Of a DNA stretch of 64,000 nt, positions 9,353 to 15,723 are shown one piece after another. Source of the stretch: G963663775 sp963664255 (GTDB taxonomy: Bacteria > Bacillota > Clostridia > Oscillospirales > Butyricicoccaceae); NCBI GenBank assembly GCA_963664255.1, contig OY760938.1:1054001-1118000 (forward strand). The letters run 5' to 3'. Position 1 is the stretch's first letter, and every line of letters begins with the position of its first letter. A program made the translations under genes and the position numbers. Below the pieces are notes generated by a model. That model was not told the DNA's origin. It ran no database searches and was given only the letters and a program-made list of their open reading frames with translations.

Positions 9353-9679
9353 TTACAGTCCTTGTTTGCCAGTAGAAATCGTCCATGCATCCACCACCGG
9401 GCTGATGAAAATACGACCGTCACCATAGTGTCCGTCTTCACCGGTCTTTGCGGTGCGCAGAATCACCTTTATGAAATCATCCTTGTCCTCGTCATTTACG
9501 AAGAACATCAGCATTTCCTTCGGGATTTCGTCATACTGCACTTCACCTGCGACCATACCCTTTTGCTTGCCGCGGCCAAACACATCCATCTTGGTGACTG
9601 CTGGGAAACCTGCGCTTGCCAGTTCTTCCATGATTTCGCCGGACTTTTCCGGACGAACGATTGCACGAATCAATAACAT
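9353..9679 (-). CDS. nifI1: Nitrogen regulatory PII-like protein NifI1
   Basis: The 108-residue PII-family protein (MLLIRAIVRPEKSGEIMEEL, GRGKQKG, HYGDGRIFISPV) is the NifI1 partner of the adjacent NifI2. The two genes are 15 bases apart and sit directly after nifH. The usual Tyr51 uridylylation context of GlnB is absent, as in other NifI1 proteins, so sensing is expected through ligand binding rather than uridylylation. Confidence 0.93.
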   Translation of the reverse strand: MLLIRAIVRPEKSGEIMEELASAGFPAVTKMDVFGRGKQKGMVAGEVQYDEIPKEMLMFFVNDEDKDDFIKVILRTAKTGEDGHYGDGRIFISPVVDAWTISTGKQGL

Positions 9680-9703
9680 ATACTTGGTCCTCCTCTCGTC
9701 GTC

Positions 9704-10525
9704 TTACGCTTCCATCAAACCATGTTCCATCAGCAGCTCTTCCAGGCGATCCTGGCTCAGCGGCTTTGGAATCACGAACATATCGTTGCCGTCTACCTTG
9801 CCTGCCAGACCACGATATACATCAGCCTGTTCGCACTCCGGATTCCAGTCGATAACGGTCTTCTTGTGGATTTCTGCCTGCTGTACATCACGGCTGCGTG
9901 GTACAAAGTGAATCATCTGGGTGCCCAGTTCCTTTGCAACGGCGTCTACCAGCTCTGCTTCGCCTGCTACATTACGGGAGTTGCAAATCAAGCCACCCAA
10001 ACGAACGCCGCCAGTCTTTGCATATTTCATAATGCCCTTGGAGATGTTGTTTGCTGCATACAGTGCCATCATTTCACCGGAGCAAACGATGTAAATTTCC
10101 TGCGCCTTGCCTTCACGAATCGGCATTGCGAAACCGCCGCATACAACGTCACCCAAAACGTCATAGAATACATAATCCAAGTCAGCCTCATAAGCACCCA
10201 ACTGCTCGAGCAAGCCGATGGAGGTGATGATACCACGTCCTGCACAGCCAACGCCCGGTTCCGGTCCGCCGGATTCCACGCACTTGATGTTGCCATAGCC
10301 GGTCTTCATAACCTTATCCAGTTCGATGTCCTCGCCAGCTTCACGCAGGGTATCCAGTACGGTCTGCTGTGCCAAGCCGCCCAGAATCAGTCGGGTGGAG
10401 TCTGCCTTCGGGTCACAGCCAACAATCATAATATTCTTGCCCATCTCCGCCAGACCTGCGTTCAGGTTCTGTGTGGTGGTGGATTTGCCGATGCCGCCCT
10501 TACCATAAATTGCAACCTGTCTCAT
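9704..10525 (-). CDS. nifH: Nitrogenase iron protein (dinitrogenase reductase)
   Basis: The 273-residue protein is full length. It has the P-loop GKGGIGKST (8-16), CDPKADST, the [4Fe-4S] ligands Cys93 (PGVGCAGRG) and Cys128 (GDVVCGGF), and Arg96 at the site ADP-ribosylated in species with DraT. It transfers electrons to NifDK with ATP hydrolysis. The ATG has AAGGAGG nearby and follows a leader of about 180 bases that contains an intrinsic terminator, so expression is probably controlled after initiation as well as at the promoter. Confidence 0.98.
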   Translation of the reverse strand: MRQVAIYGKGGIGKSTTTQNLNAGLAEMGKNIMIVGCDPKADSTRLILGGLAQQTVLDTLREAGEDIELDKVMKTGYGNIKCVESGGPEPGVGCAGRGIITSIGLLEQLGAYEADLDYVFYDVLGDVVCGGFAMPIREGKAQEIYIVCSGEMMALYAANNISKGIMKYAKTGGVRLGGLICNSRNVAGEAELVDAVAKELGTQMIHFVPRSRDVQQAEIHKKTVIDWNPECEQADVYRGLAGKVDGNDMFVIPKPLSQDRLEELLMEHGLMEA

Positions 10526-10633
10526 ACATATGCCTCCTTATGTATCTTTGAGGTAGCGTTTTGGTCTGTATCCTTTTCGAACCCCCCGGCTCTTCTTAAA
10601 TAAGAGAAACAACCAATCCGCTGGTTTTTGTTG

Positions 10634-10695
10634 CGAAAAAGAAAAAAACGGAGGCAAAACGCGAACTATGCGTTTCGACTCCGTTGTCTTTTTCG
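10634..10695 (-). terminator. Leader terminator ahead of nifH
   Basis: Read on the minus strand, ACGGAG (10684-10679) pairs with CTCCGT (10653-10648), inside which AAACGC pairs with GCGTTT around a seven-base loop. A T-run follows, and an outer arm CGAAAAAGA/TCTTTTTCG extends the hairpin. It starts within about 15 bases of the predicted nifH transcription start and lies more than 100 bases before the ATG. It is therefore an attenuator candidate that must be overcome for nif expression. Confidence 0.75.
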
Positions 10696-10710
10696 TTTGA
10701 CTATGGCAAT

Positions 10711-10739
10711 AGTATACGTGTATTTTGCACAAGTTGCAA
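10711..10739 (-). promoter_or_regulatory. Predicted nif operon promoter
   Basis: On the minus strand TTGCAA (10739-10734), a 17-base spacer and TATACT (10716-10711) form a good sigma70-type promoter pointing at nifH. No GG-N10-GC sigma54 motif was seen. The core GCACGTATACTAT is almost identical to the divergent promoter at 10823-10851. Confidence 0.65.
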
Positions 10740-10822
10740 TGCACCAATTTGTAAAAAACAAACCATTTCTTTTGCCGCTTTTGTCATCTATGCCAAAAAT
10801 CCTAGTTTCCTGCATTTATTCG

Positions 10823-10851
10823 TTGCAGTACACGCCAATGGCACGTATACT
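10823..10851 (+). promoter_or_regulatory. Predicted promoter of the anfO-like operon
   Basis: TTGCAG (10823-10828), a 17-base spacer and TATACT (10846-10851) point away from the nifH promoter. The 12-base block CACGTATACTAT at 10842-10853 is the exact inverse of the block at 10710-10721, so both promoters share their -10 region. The 83 bases between the two -35 boxes hold a TTTGT-AAAAA-ACAAA inverted repeat (10748-10762) that could bind a shared regulator. Confidence 0.6.
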
Positions 10852-10874
10852 ATAACCAATCGAACACGCAACGA

Positions 10875-10917
10875 GGCGCATATCAGATAGAGGATATGCG
10901 CCTTTCTTGTTTTTTTT
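10875..10917 (+). terminator. Leader terminator ahead of the anfO-like operon
   Basis: GGCGCATATC (10875-10884) pairs with GATATGCGCC (10893-10902) around an eight-base loop, followed by TTTCTTG and eight T. It lies about 17 bases after the predicted start of transcription and 107 bases before the GTG start, mirroring the arrangement on the nifH side. Confidence 0.75.
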
Positions 10918-11023
10918 GAGAGGATTTGTTCTTTTATTGATATGGATAAGGCACTCTTTCCTATATATGATATATTCTTTCTATATATAAGGGTTGCCGT
11001 GAGTCAAAGGAGGTTGTAGGATT

Positions 11024-11641
11024 GTGACAAAGAAAGTAGCCGCACTGCTGCAAGACGGCATGCTCACCGATTTCGCCGCATGCACCCATGCCGCAGTGTT
11101 TGAACAACAAGACGGCGCATGGCAGATGGTGCAGGAAATTCCCTATGATGCAGCTGCCTGTACCACATCAGAGGACATCCGCAGCAGCGTGCGCTCTCTG
11201 ATTTTGGAGTTGGGCGATTGCTCGGTGGTGGTGGCACGCCGCCTGCAGGGGCTGCCCTATCATGTGTTTGACCGCATGGGCTTTCAGATTTTCGAGGCAG
11301 AAACCCTTTCCGACGCCTTGCTGACTGCCATTTTCATCGACATCAGCGATGCGGAACAGAAACGCCTGAAAGAACCAGTGCCCACCGCGCCGATGCCGAT
11401 GGACGAACGCGGACGCTATCGATTAGACTTGATTGCCCTGCAGGAGCAGCACCCCGAAATTTCCTCCAAGCAGGCACTGCGTCCCTTTTTGCAAAGCACC
11501 CCATTTTATGAACTGCATTTGGTCTGCTCTCACCTGCCGCCTTGGCTGGAAGAGGAAGCTCAAACACGCCGCCTGCGCTGTGTCACCGAATCGCAGCCAA
11601 ACGGCACCCTGCACGTAACCCTCACCCGTTCGCTATGTTAA
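11024..11641 (+). CDS. AnfO-family nitrogenase accessory protein
   Basis: The 205-residue product resembles AnfO, the accessory protein first found with the iron-only nitrogenase. It has the opening KKVAALLQDG, the central LGDCSVVVARRLQGLPYHVFDRMGFQIFEAE-type block (about residues 62-92), and a C-terminal half with YRLDLIALQEQHPEISSKQ and FYELHLVCSHLPPWL. The biochemical role of AnfO is poorly defined. No anfHDGK genes are visible, so here it accompanies a molybdenum nitrogenase. It starts with GTG at 11024, ten bases after AAGGAGG, and is the first gene of an operon divergent from nifH. The family call rests on remembered sequence patterns, not on an alignment. Confidence 0.65.
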   Translation: MTKKVAALLQDGMLTDFAACTHAAVFEQQDGAWQMVQEIPYDAAACTTSEDIRSSVRSLILELGDCSVVVARRLQGLPYHVFDRMGFQIFEAETLSDALLTAIFIDISDAEQKRLKEPVPTAPMPMDERGRYRLDLIALQEQHPEISSKQALRPFLQSTPFYELHLVCSHLPPWLEEEAQTRRLRCVTESQPNGTLHVTLTRSLC

Positions 11642-11653
11642 GGAGTGAAAAAC

Positions 11654-12619
11654 ATGGTATTTTCTACATTAAAAGGCGTTACCTCCTCTAGCAAGTATCA
11701 AAACGGCACGATAGACAGCTGTATGCTTGCTGAAAAAAACATCGTATCTACCGCTTGCGGCGACCTCATCCCGCAGTTTGAAGACGAAAACGTGCGCCGC
11801 AAACACATTCCATCCATCTCCTTTTATCCAGACGGCAGTGTCCAAAAGCTGTCCCTGAATGAACAAACCCTCGTGCAGACCCCACTTGGGGAGCTTCCTG
11901 CGGAATTTGTGACCTTTTACCAGAGCGGCGCACTCTGCCGCGTTTTCCCCTGCAACGGTCAAATTTCTGGCTATTGGACCGAGCAGGACGAAGCCGAGCT
12001 TTGCCCCGTGCTGACCCTCAAGCTGCCGACCGGTCCATTTAAGGCAAAGGTCATTTCCCTGCACTTCTATGAAAGCGGTGCACTGCGTTCAATTACGCTG
12101 TGGCCCGGTCAGCAAATTGTGCTGCGCAACCAAGGCAGTTTGCTGCCCACACGCATCGGCTTTTCCCTCTATGAAGACGGCACCATCGAATCTGTCGAGC
12201 CACCCGAACCACTGCTCGTGTCCACCCCCATCGGTGTCCTGCATGCGTTTGACCCCCGTGCCATCGGCATCCATGCTGACCACAATTCGCTGTCCTTTTA
12301 TCCAGATGGCGCTTTGCGCACCGTGGTCACAGAGAGCGACCAAGTTGAGCTGATTTATGGCGGCGACACGCCCAGCGTCTTTATGAAGCCGCTGCATAAG
12401 CCAAACCCGTTGGATGAAGAAATGACGATTACCCTGCCGCTGCGCGTTACCTTTCAACTGGACGGACGTGTCCGACTGGACAACGCCGAGCAGGAGGAAA
12501 TCGTTGACCCTGCCACCGTTTGCTTCCGCGTGCTGACCGGGCAGGGCAATTCCACCGCCATGCCCCAATCGACCTCTTCCTGCGGCGGCGACTGCTCCAG
12601 CTGCTCCATTTGCGGATAG
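11654..12619 (+). CDS. Repeat protein with Cys-rich C-terminus, nif-adjacent, function unknown
   Basis: No family name is recognised with confidence. The 321-residue protein carries about six repeats of the type F/L-Y-x-x-G-x-h: ISFYPDGSV, VTFYQSGAL, LHFYESGAL, FSLYEDGTI, LSFYPDGAL and VTFQLDGRV. These recall MORN-like beta-hairpin repeats, spaced some 35-60 residues apart. It ends in CGGDCSSCSICG, five cysteines in a dozen residues, which could bind a metal or an FeS cluster. No signal peptide is seen. The ATG at 11654 follows AGGAG by eight bases; an upstream GTG overlaps that site. It lies 12 bases after the AnfO-like gene and 13 before the PqqD-like gene, so the three are certainly cotranscribed. 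Confidence 0.8.
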   Translation: MVFSTLKGVTSSSKYQNGTIDSCMLAEKNIVSTACGDLIPQFEDENVRRKHIPSISFYPDGSVQKLSLNEQTLVQTPLGELPAEFVTFYQSGALCRVFPCNGQISGYWTEQDEAELCPVLTLKLPTGPFKAKVISLHFYESGALRSITLWPGQQIVLRNQGSLLPTRIGFSLYEDGTIESVEPPEPLLVSTPIGVLHAFDPRAIGIHADHNSLSFYPDGALRTVVTESDQVELIYGGDTPSVFMKPLHKPNPLDEEMTITLPLRVTFQLDGRVRLDNAEQEEIVDPATVCFRVLTGQGNSTAMPQSTSSCGGDCSSCSICG

Positions 12620-12632
12620 AATAGGAGCGATT

Positions 12633-12917
12633 ATGCAAAAAATATATCTGCACGAGGGGTTTATCTTGCGCGAATATGCCGGAGAATTCTGCATTTTTGA
12701 AGCCTCCCGCGCCAACGAAGGGGCGGTTCAAGGCATCCCCTCGCTCAATCCGGATGGCATCTTTCTGTGGAATCTGATTGAGTCCGGCATTGTGACGCTC
12801 CATGAGCTGTCCGAACGACTCGCCGCACACAATGACCTGCCGATAGAGGATGCAGAACTGGACGTACAGGAATTTCTGGCACGTCTGATGCTCGCAAAAA
12901 TCCTGACCTATCAATGA
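12633..12917 (+). CDS. PqqD-like small protein (RiPP-recognition-element fold)
   Basis: The 94-residue protein has the layout of the PqqD family: a beta-rich N-terminus (FILREYAGEFCIFEAS), then SLNPDGIFLWNLIESG, followed by helices with DVQEFLARL. PqqD domains bind leader peptides and present them to radical SAM or other modifying enzymes. No radical SAM partner is encoded in this operon; the nearest is NifB, and a NifB partnership would be pure speculation. AGGAG precedes the ATG, and a strong terminator closes the operon just downstream. Confidence 0.65.
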   Translation: MQKIYLHEGFILREYAGEFCIFEASRANEGAVQGIPSLNPDGIFLWNLIESGIVTLHELSERLAAHNDLPIEDAELDVQEFLARLMLAKILTYQ

Positions 12918-12933
12918 CATAGCCCATACAGCA

Positions 12934-12974
12934 GCCGTACACATTCCCTTGCGGAAGGTGTACGGCTTTTTATA
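12934..12974 (+). terminator. Terminator of the anfO-like operon
   Basis: GCCGTACAC (12934-12942) pairs with GTGTACGGC (12958-12966), followed by a T-rich tract. It is 17 bases past the PqqD-like stop codon. Confidence 0.85.
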
Positions 12975-13080
12975 TATTTTTACATTTTATTCATTTTTAT
13001 GGAACACAAAGCGCTTTACCCAGTTTCTTCACACTGTCCCCCATGCAAGTGCTTTCATTTCTTTGGTTTCCACGACAAAT

Positions 13081-13114
13081 GACAACAAAAAGTTTTGGCT
13101 AACTTTTTGTTGTC
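13081..13114. repeat. Perfect 14-bp inverted repeat upstream of the dehydrogenase gene
   Basis: GACAACAAAAAGTT (13081-13094) and AACTTTTTGTTGTC (13101-13114) form a perfect stem with a six-base loop. No T-tract follows on either strand, so it is better explained as a protein-binding site or an RNA hairpin than as a terminator. The rest of 12975-13430 is AT-rich and contains an extended -10 (TGTTATAAT, 13222-13230) likely to serve the dehydrogenase gene. Confidence 0.6.
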
Positions 13115-13272
13115 GTACACCAAACAAGGATATTTCATCCAAAACTTAATTTATTAAACTCTTAATAGCTTATTTTATTTAATAATTTTTATCCACTACA
13201 CTATCAAACAGCCCATTTTCATGTTATAATCTAAATCGTTCATTAGGAATGTATGTAAGGAGTGTGACCACA

Positions 13273-13350
13273 TTGACACAAAGAAACATCTGCGGCGGCT
13301 TCGCGCAGCGCACCCACGCACCCCCTTTTTTGCAAGACGGCGGCACATGA
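13273..13350 (+). CDS. Possible 25-residue leader peptide
   Basis: A TTG codon ten bases after AAGGAG (13257-13262) opens a short frame MTQRNICGGFAQRTHAPPFL followed by QDGGT and stop. It is followed by a small GCACAT/ATGTGC hairpin and lies 80 bases before the dehydrogenase gene. It may be a leader peptide or chance; only the ribosome site supports it. Confidence 0.25.
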   Translation: MTQRNICGGFAQRTHAPPFLQDGGT

Positions 13351-13430
13351 CGCATGTGCATTGCCCTACTAAAATTGAGTATGTTTGTAGTATATAAGTT
13401 TTGATGAATCGAAAAGGATGGGTACCCGAT

Positions 13431-14654
13431 ATGTCTTCTATGGTAATTAAGCTGAATCTTGAAAAATATAAACTCGATGCCGAAGCAATTCTGGTCATTG
13501 ACACCGTGGAAAAAACCGCACCTGCCAAGGGCGGCATCCGCATCCACCCCAACGTGACCGAAGAAGAAATTGCTTCTCTGGCGGCGGAAATGTCCAAAAA
13601 ATGTGTGCTGGCAGATTTGCCGTTTGGCGGCGCAAAGGGCGGCATTCGCTTGTCCAATCTTGCCGATGTCGACCGTGCCATGTATGCATTTGGTCGTGAG
13701 CTGTCCAAAATCGAGTTTCTGCCGTACAAATGGTGCGCTGCACCCGATGTCAACACCGACAGCAAGTCCATTGATGCATTTATTGCAGGCTGTGCTTCGG
13801 TACGCGGCTGGAGAAAGGCACGCATCGCCGCAACCGGCAAAAGCAGCGGCATCCCGCATGAACTTGGCAGCACTGCATTTGGTGTAGTGATGTGCGTGGA
13901 AAAAGCGATTGATTACTTAAATCTGCCGCTCGAGTTGGACGGCGCAGGCGTCATTGTCGAGGGTATCGGCGAGGTTGGCGGCAACGCCATCAAAATCATG
14001 ATGGAAAAGGGCGCAAAGATTTTGGGCGTCAGCGATATTTCCGGCTCGCTGTATGACGCAAACGGTCTGAACAACATCAAGCTGTGCAGTGCCATTGACC
14101 ACAAGGTTTCAGTTTCCGAGCTTTCTGCCCTGCTGCCGGAAGCGACCTTCGAGCCGACCAGTGCATTTCTGCTGGAGCAGAACGCGGATATTTTGGTGCT
14201 GGCAGGCCCCGGCCGCAGCATTCACGAGGGAAATGTGCAGAATTTGCGGGTGAAACTCATCGCAGAAGGCGCAAACATTGCATATTCCAGCACAGAAGTG
14301 CGTGACACCCTCAACAGCCGTGGCATTGTTTCCATCCCTGGCATCATTGCAAACTCCGGCGGTGTTATCTCCAGCTTTGAAGAATGGCTGCTCGAACAGC
14401 AGGATTTGATGCGCCTATCCATTGAAGACAAGTGGGAGCGCGTGAAGGAATCCATCACCGTACGTATTGATAAAAATATGCAGGAGCTGTGCGCTCGTAT
14501 TTTGGCACATCCGGAAACCGCACCATACACCCATGCTTTGGAGCTTGCAGCAGACCGCCAGACCCAGATGCGCAACGCAAACCGCGAGCTGCGCGCGAAA
14601 ACCAAGTCCATCAACGCCGAACTGGAACAGAAATTTGCGGTGTACACCTCTTAA
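13431..14654 (+). CDS. Glu/Leu/Phe/Val-type dehydrogenase (probable glutamate dehydrogenase)
   Basis: The 407-residue enzyme belongs to the NAD(P)-dependent amino-acid dehydrogenase family, which interconverts an amino acid and its 2-oxo acid with release or capture of ammonia. Seen are the substrate segment KGGIRIHPNV, the catalytic LPFGGAKGGI, the KWCAAPDVNTD block and the Rossmann motif GIGEVGG. The N-terminus is about 30 residues shorter than in classical GDH, starting just before the substrate domain. ATG 13431 was chosen for the AAAAGGA upstream, though an ATG at 13404 is also in frame. Substrate specificity is not certain; proximity to nif fits a role in ammonia assimilation. Confidence 0.8.
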   Translation: MSSMVIKLNLEKYKLDAEAILVIDTVEKTAPAKGGIRIHPNVTEEEIASLAAEMSKKCVLADLPFGGAKGGIRLSNLADVDRAMYAFGRELSKIEFLPYKWCAAPDVNTDSKSIDAFIAGCASVRGWRKARIAATGKSSGIPHELGSTAFGVVMCVEKAIDYLNLPLELDGAGVIVEGIGEVGGNAIKIMMEKGAKILGVSDISGSLYDANGLNNIKLCSAIDHKVSVSELSALLPEATFEPTSAFLLEQNADILVLAGPGRSIHEGNVQNLRVKLIAEGANIAYSSTEVRDTLNSRGIVSIPGIIANSGGVISSFEEWLLEQQDLMRLSIEDKWERVKESITVRIDKNMQELCARILAHPETAPYTHALELAADRQTQMRNANRELRAKTKSINAELEQKFAVYTS

Positions 14655-14837
14655 TCGCTCGCCGATAGACCCTGTTTTTTCTCTTGCCCACGTCGTATCC
14701 ATAATATAGACCCTTGGGAACTTCTCTCTGTCATGCCTTTCTTGCATCGGGCATACAGGGGGATTTTTCCTGCTTTTTTTGCGGTGTGTGCGTCTGTTTC
14801 TTGACTTTTGCCGCACAAAGTGATACCATAGATTCGC

Positions 14838-14930
14838 AAAGCAATGGGTGCTGCATATCACAATGCGGCTGAGAAGATACCGTTAGAACCTGATGCGGAT
14901 AATGCCGACGCAGGGAGCAAATTTGCATGG
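14838..14930 (+). promoter_or_regulatory. TPP (THI-box) riboswitch
   Basis: The conserved THI-box elements are present in order: GGGTGC near 14845, GGCTGAGA at 14867-14874, then GAACCTGAT, GGATAATGCC and GCAGGGAGCA ending near 14930. This RNA binds thiamine pyrophosphate. It lies about 110 bases upstream of thiT and is followed by a terminator, which fits ligand-induced termination. Confidence 0.92.
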
Positions 14931-14950
14931 CTTGCAATCTGCTTTTTGTT

Positions 14951-14992
14951 GCGTCTGTTTCCGATGTGGAAAACGGACGCGCTTTTTGTTTT
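14951..14992 (+). terminator. Riboswitch expression-platform terminator
   Basis: GCGTCTGTTTCC (14951-14962) pairs imperfectly with GGAAAACGGACGC (14968-14980), then GCTTTTTGTTTT. It sits between the TPP aptamer and the thiT ribosome site and is the likely OFF-state terminator. Confidence 0.75.
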
Positions 14993-15036
14993 GCACTCAT
15001 CTGAAACCTGCAATCAAAAAAGGAGGCTGCATTTCC

Positions 15037-15651
15037 ATGCAAAACACAACCCCATCCGAGGATTCGCGCGCGATGATGCCCGCATTTTCCAAAATCCGTA
15101 TTCTGGTCGAATGTGCACTGATGATTGCCATCGGTACCATTTTAATGAACCTCAAGCTGTTTGAAATGCCAAATGGCGGCACAATTACCGCCGCCAGCAT
15201 GGTGCCATTCATCTTAATTTCCTTTCGCCATGGTGCAAAATGGGGGCTGGCAACCGGCTTTGTATGTAGTCTGCTGCAAATGATGACCGGCTTTTGGGCA
15301 CCTCCTGCCGGCACGCTGCTTGCCTATGTTGGCATGATTCTGCTTGACTATGTGCTGGCATTTTCCTGCTTGGGGCTCGCCTGTTTGTTCGCAAAGCCCT
15401 TTGGCAAAGCGCATAAGCTGCTTGGGGTTGCCGTTGGCACATTTGCCGTTTGCGTGCTGCGGTTTATGTGCTCCTTCCTGTCGGGCATCTTGATTTGGGG
15501 TTCGCTGACGCAGGACGGCATCGGCTGTGTCATTTTTTCGCTGACCTACAACGGCAGTTATATGCTGCCCGAAACCATCATCACCGTGGCTGTAAGCATT
15601 TTACTCTATCGTGCACTGCCACAGCTGTTCCAAAAATATCGTACATTATAA
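15037..15651 (+). CDS. thiT: Energy-coupled thiamine transporter substrate-binding protein ThiT
   Basis: The 204-residue membrane protein has about six hydrophobic helices and the ThiT features LMIAIGTILMNLKLFEMPNGG near the N-terminus, SFRHGAKWGLATGFVCSLLQ, and W/Y-rich loops in FSLTYNGSYMLPE that belong to the thiamine pocket of this ECF S-component. It would work with the shared EcfAA'T module, not encoded here. The ATG at 15037 lies ten bases after AGGAGG. The TPP riboswitch upstream independently supports the substrate. Confidence 0.93.
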   Translation: MQNTTPSEDSRAMMPAFSKIRILVECALMIAIGTILMNLKLFEMPNGGTITAASMVPFILISFRHGAKWGLATGFVCSLLQMMTGFWAPPAGTLLAYVGMILLDYVLAFSCLGLACLFAKPFGKAHKLLGVAVGTFAVCVLRFMCSFLSGILIWGSLTQDGIGCVIFSLTYNGSYMLPETIITVAVSILLYRALPQLFQKYRTL

Positions 15652-15660
15652 GGCATGCAA

Positions 15661-15707
15661 AAACCGCTCTCCGAGATTTTTTCGTTCTCAGAGAGCGGTT
15701 TTTTTAT
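15661..15707. terminator. Bidirectional terminator between thiT and ppdK
   Basis: AACCGCTCTC (15662-15671) pairs with GAGAGCGGTT (15691-15700), with T-runs on both strands. It serves thiT on the plus strand and ppdK on the minus strand. Confidence 0.85.
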
Positions 15708-15723
15708 AGGAAATGTTGATTGT

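Noticed and set aside
10526..11023. A sigma54 promoter and NifA upstream site before nifH.
   Set aside because: No GG-N10-GC motif with correct spacing and no TGT-N10-ACA site were seen; the sigma70-type hexamers explain the region.
11654..12619. Reading the Cys-tailed repeat protein as a classical RiPP precursor.
   Set aside because: It is far longer than usual precursors and no radical SAM, LanM or YcaO enzyme is encoded in the operon. The PqqD-like neighbour alone is not enough.
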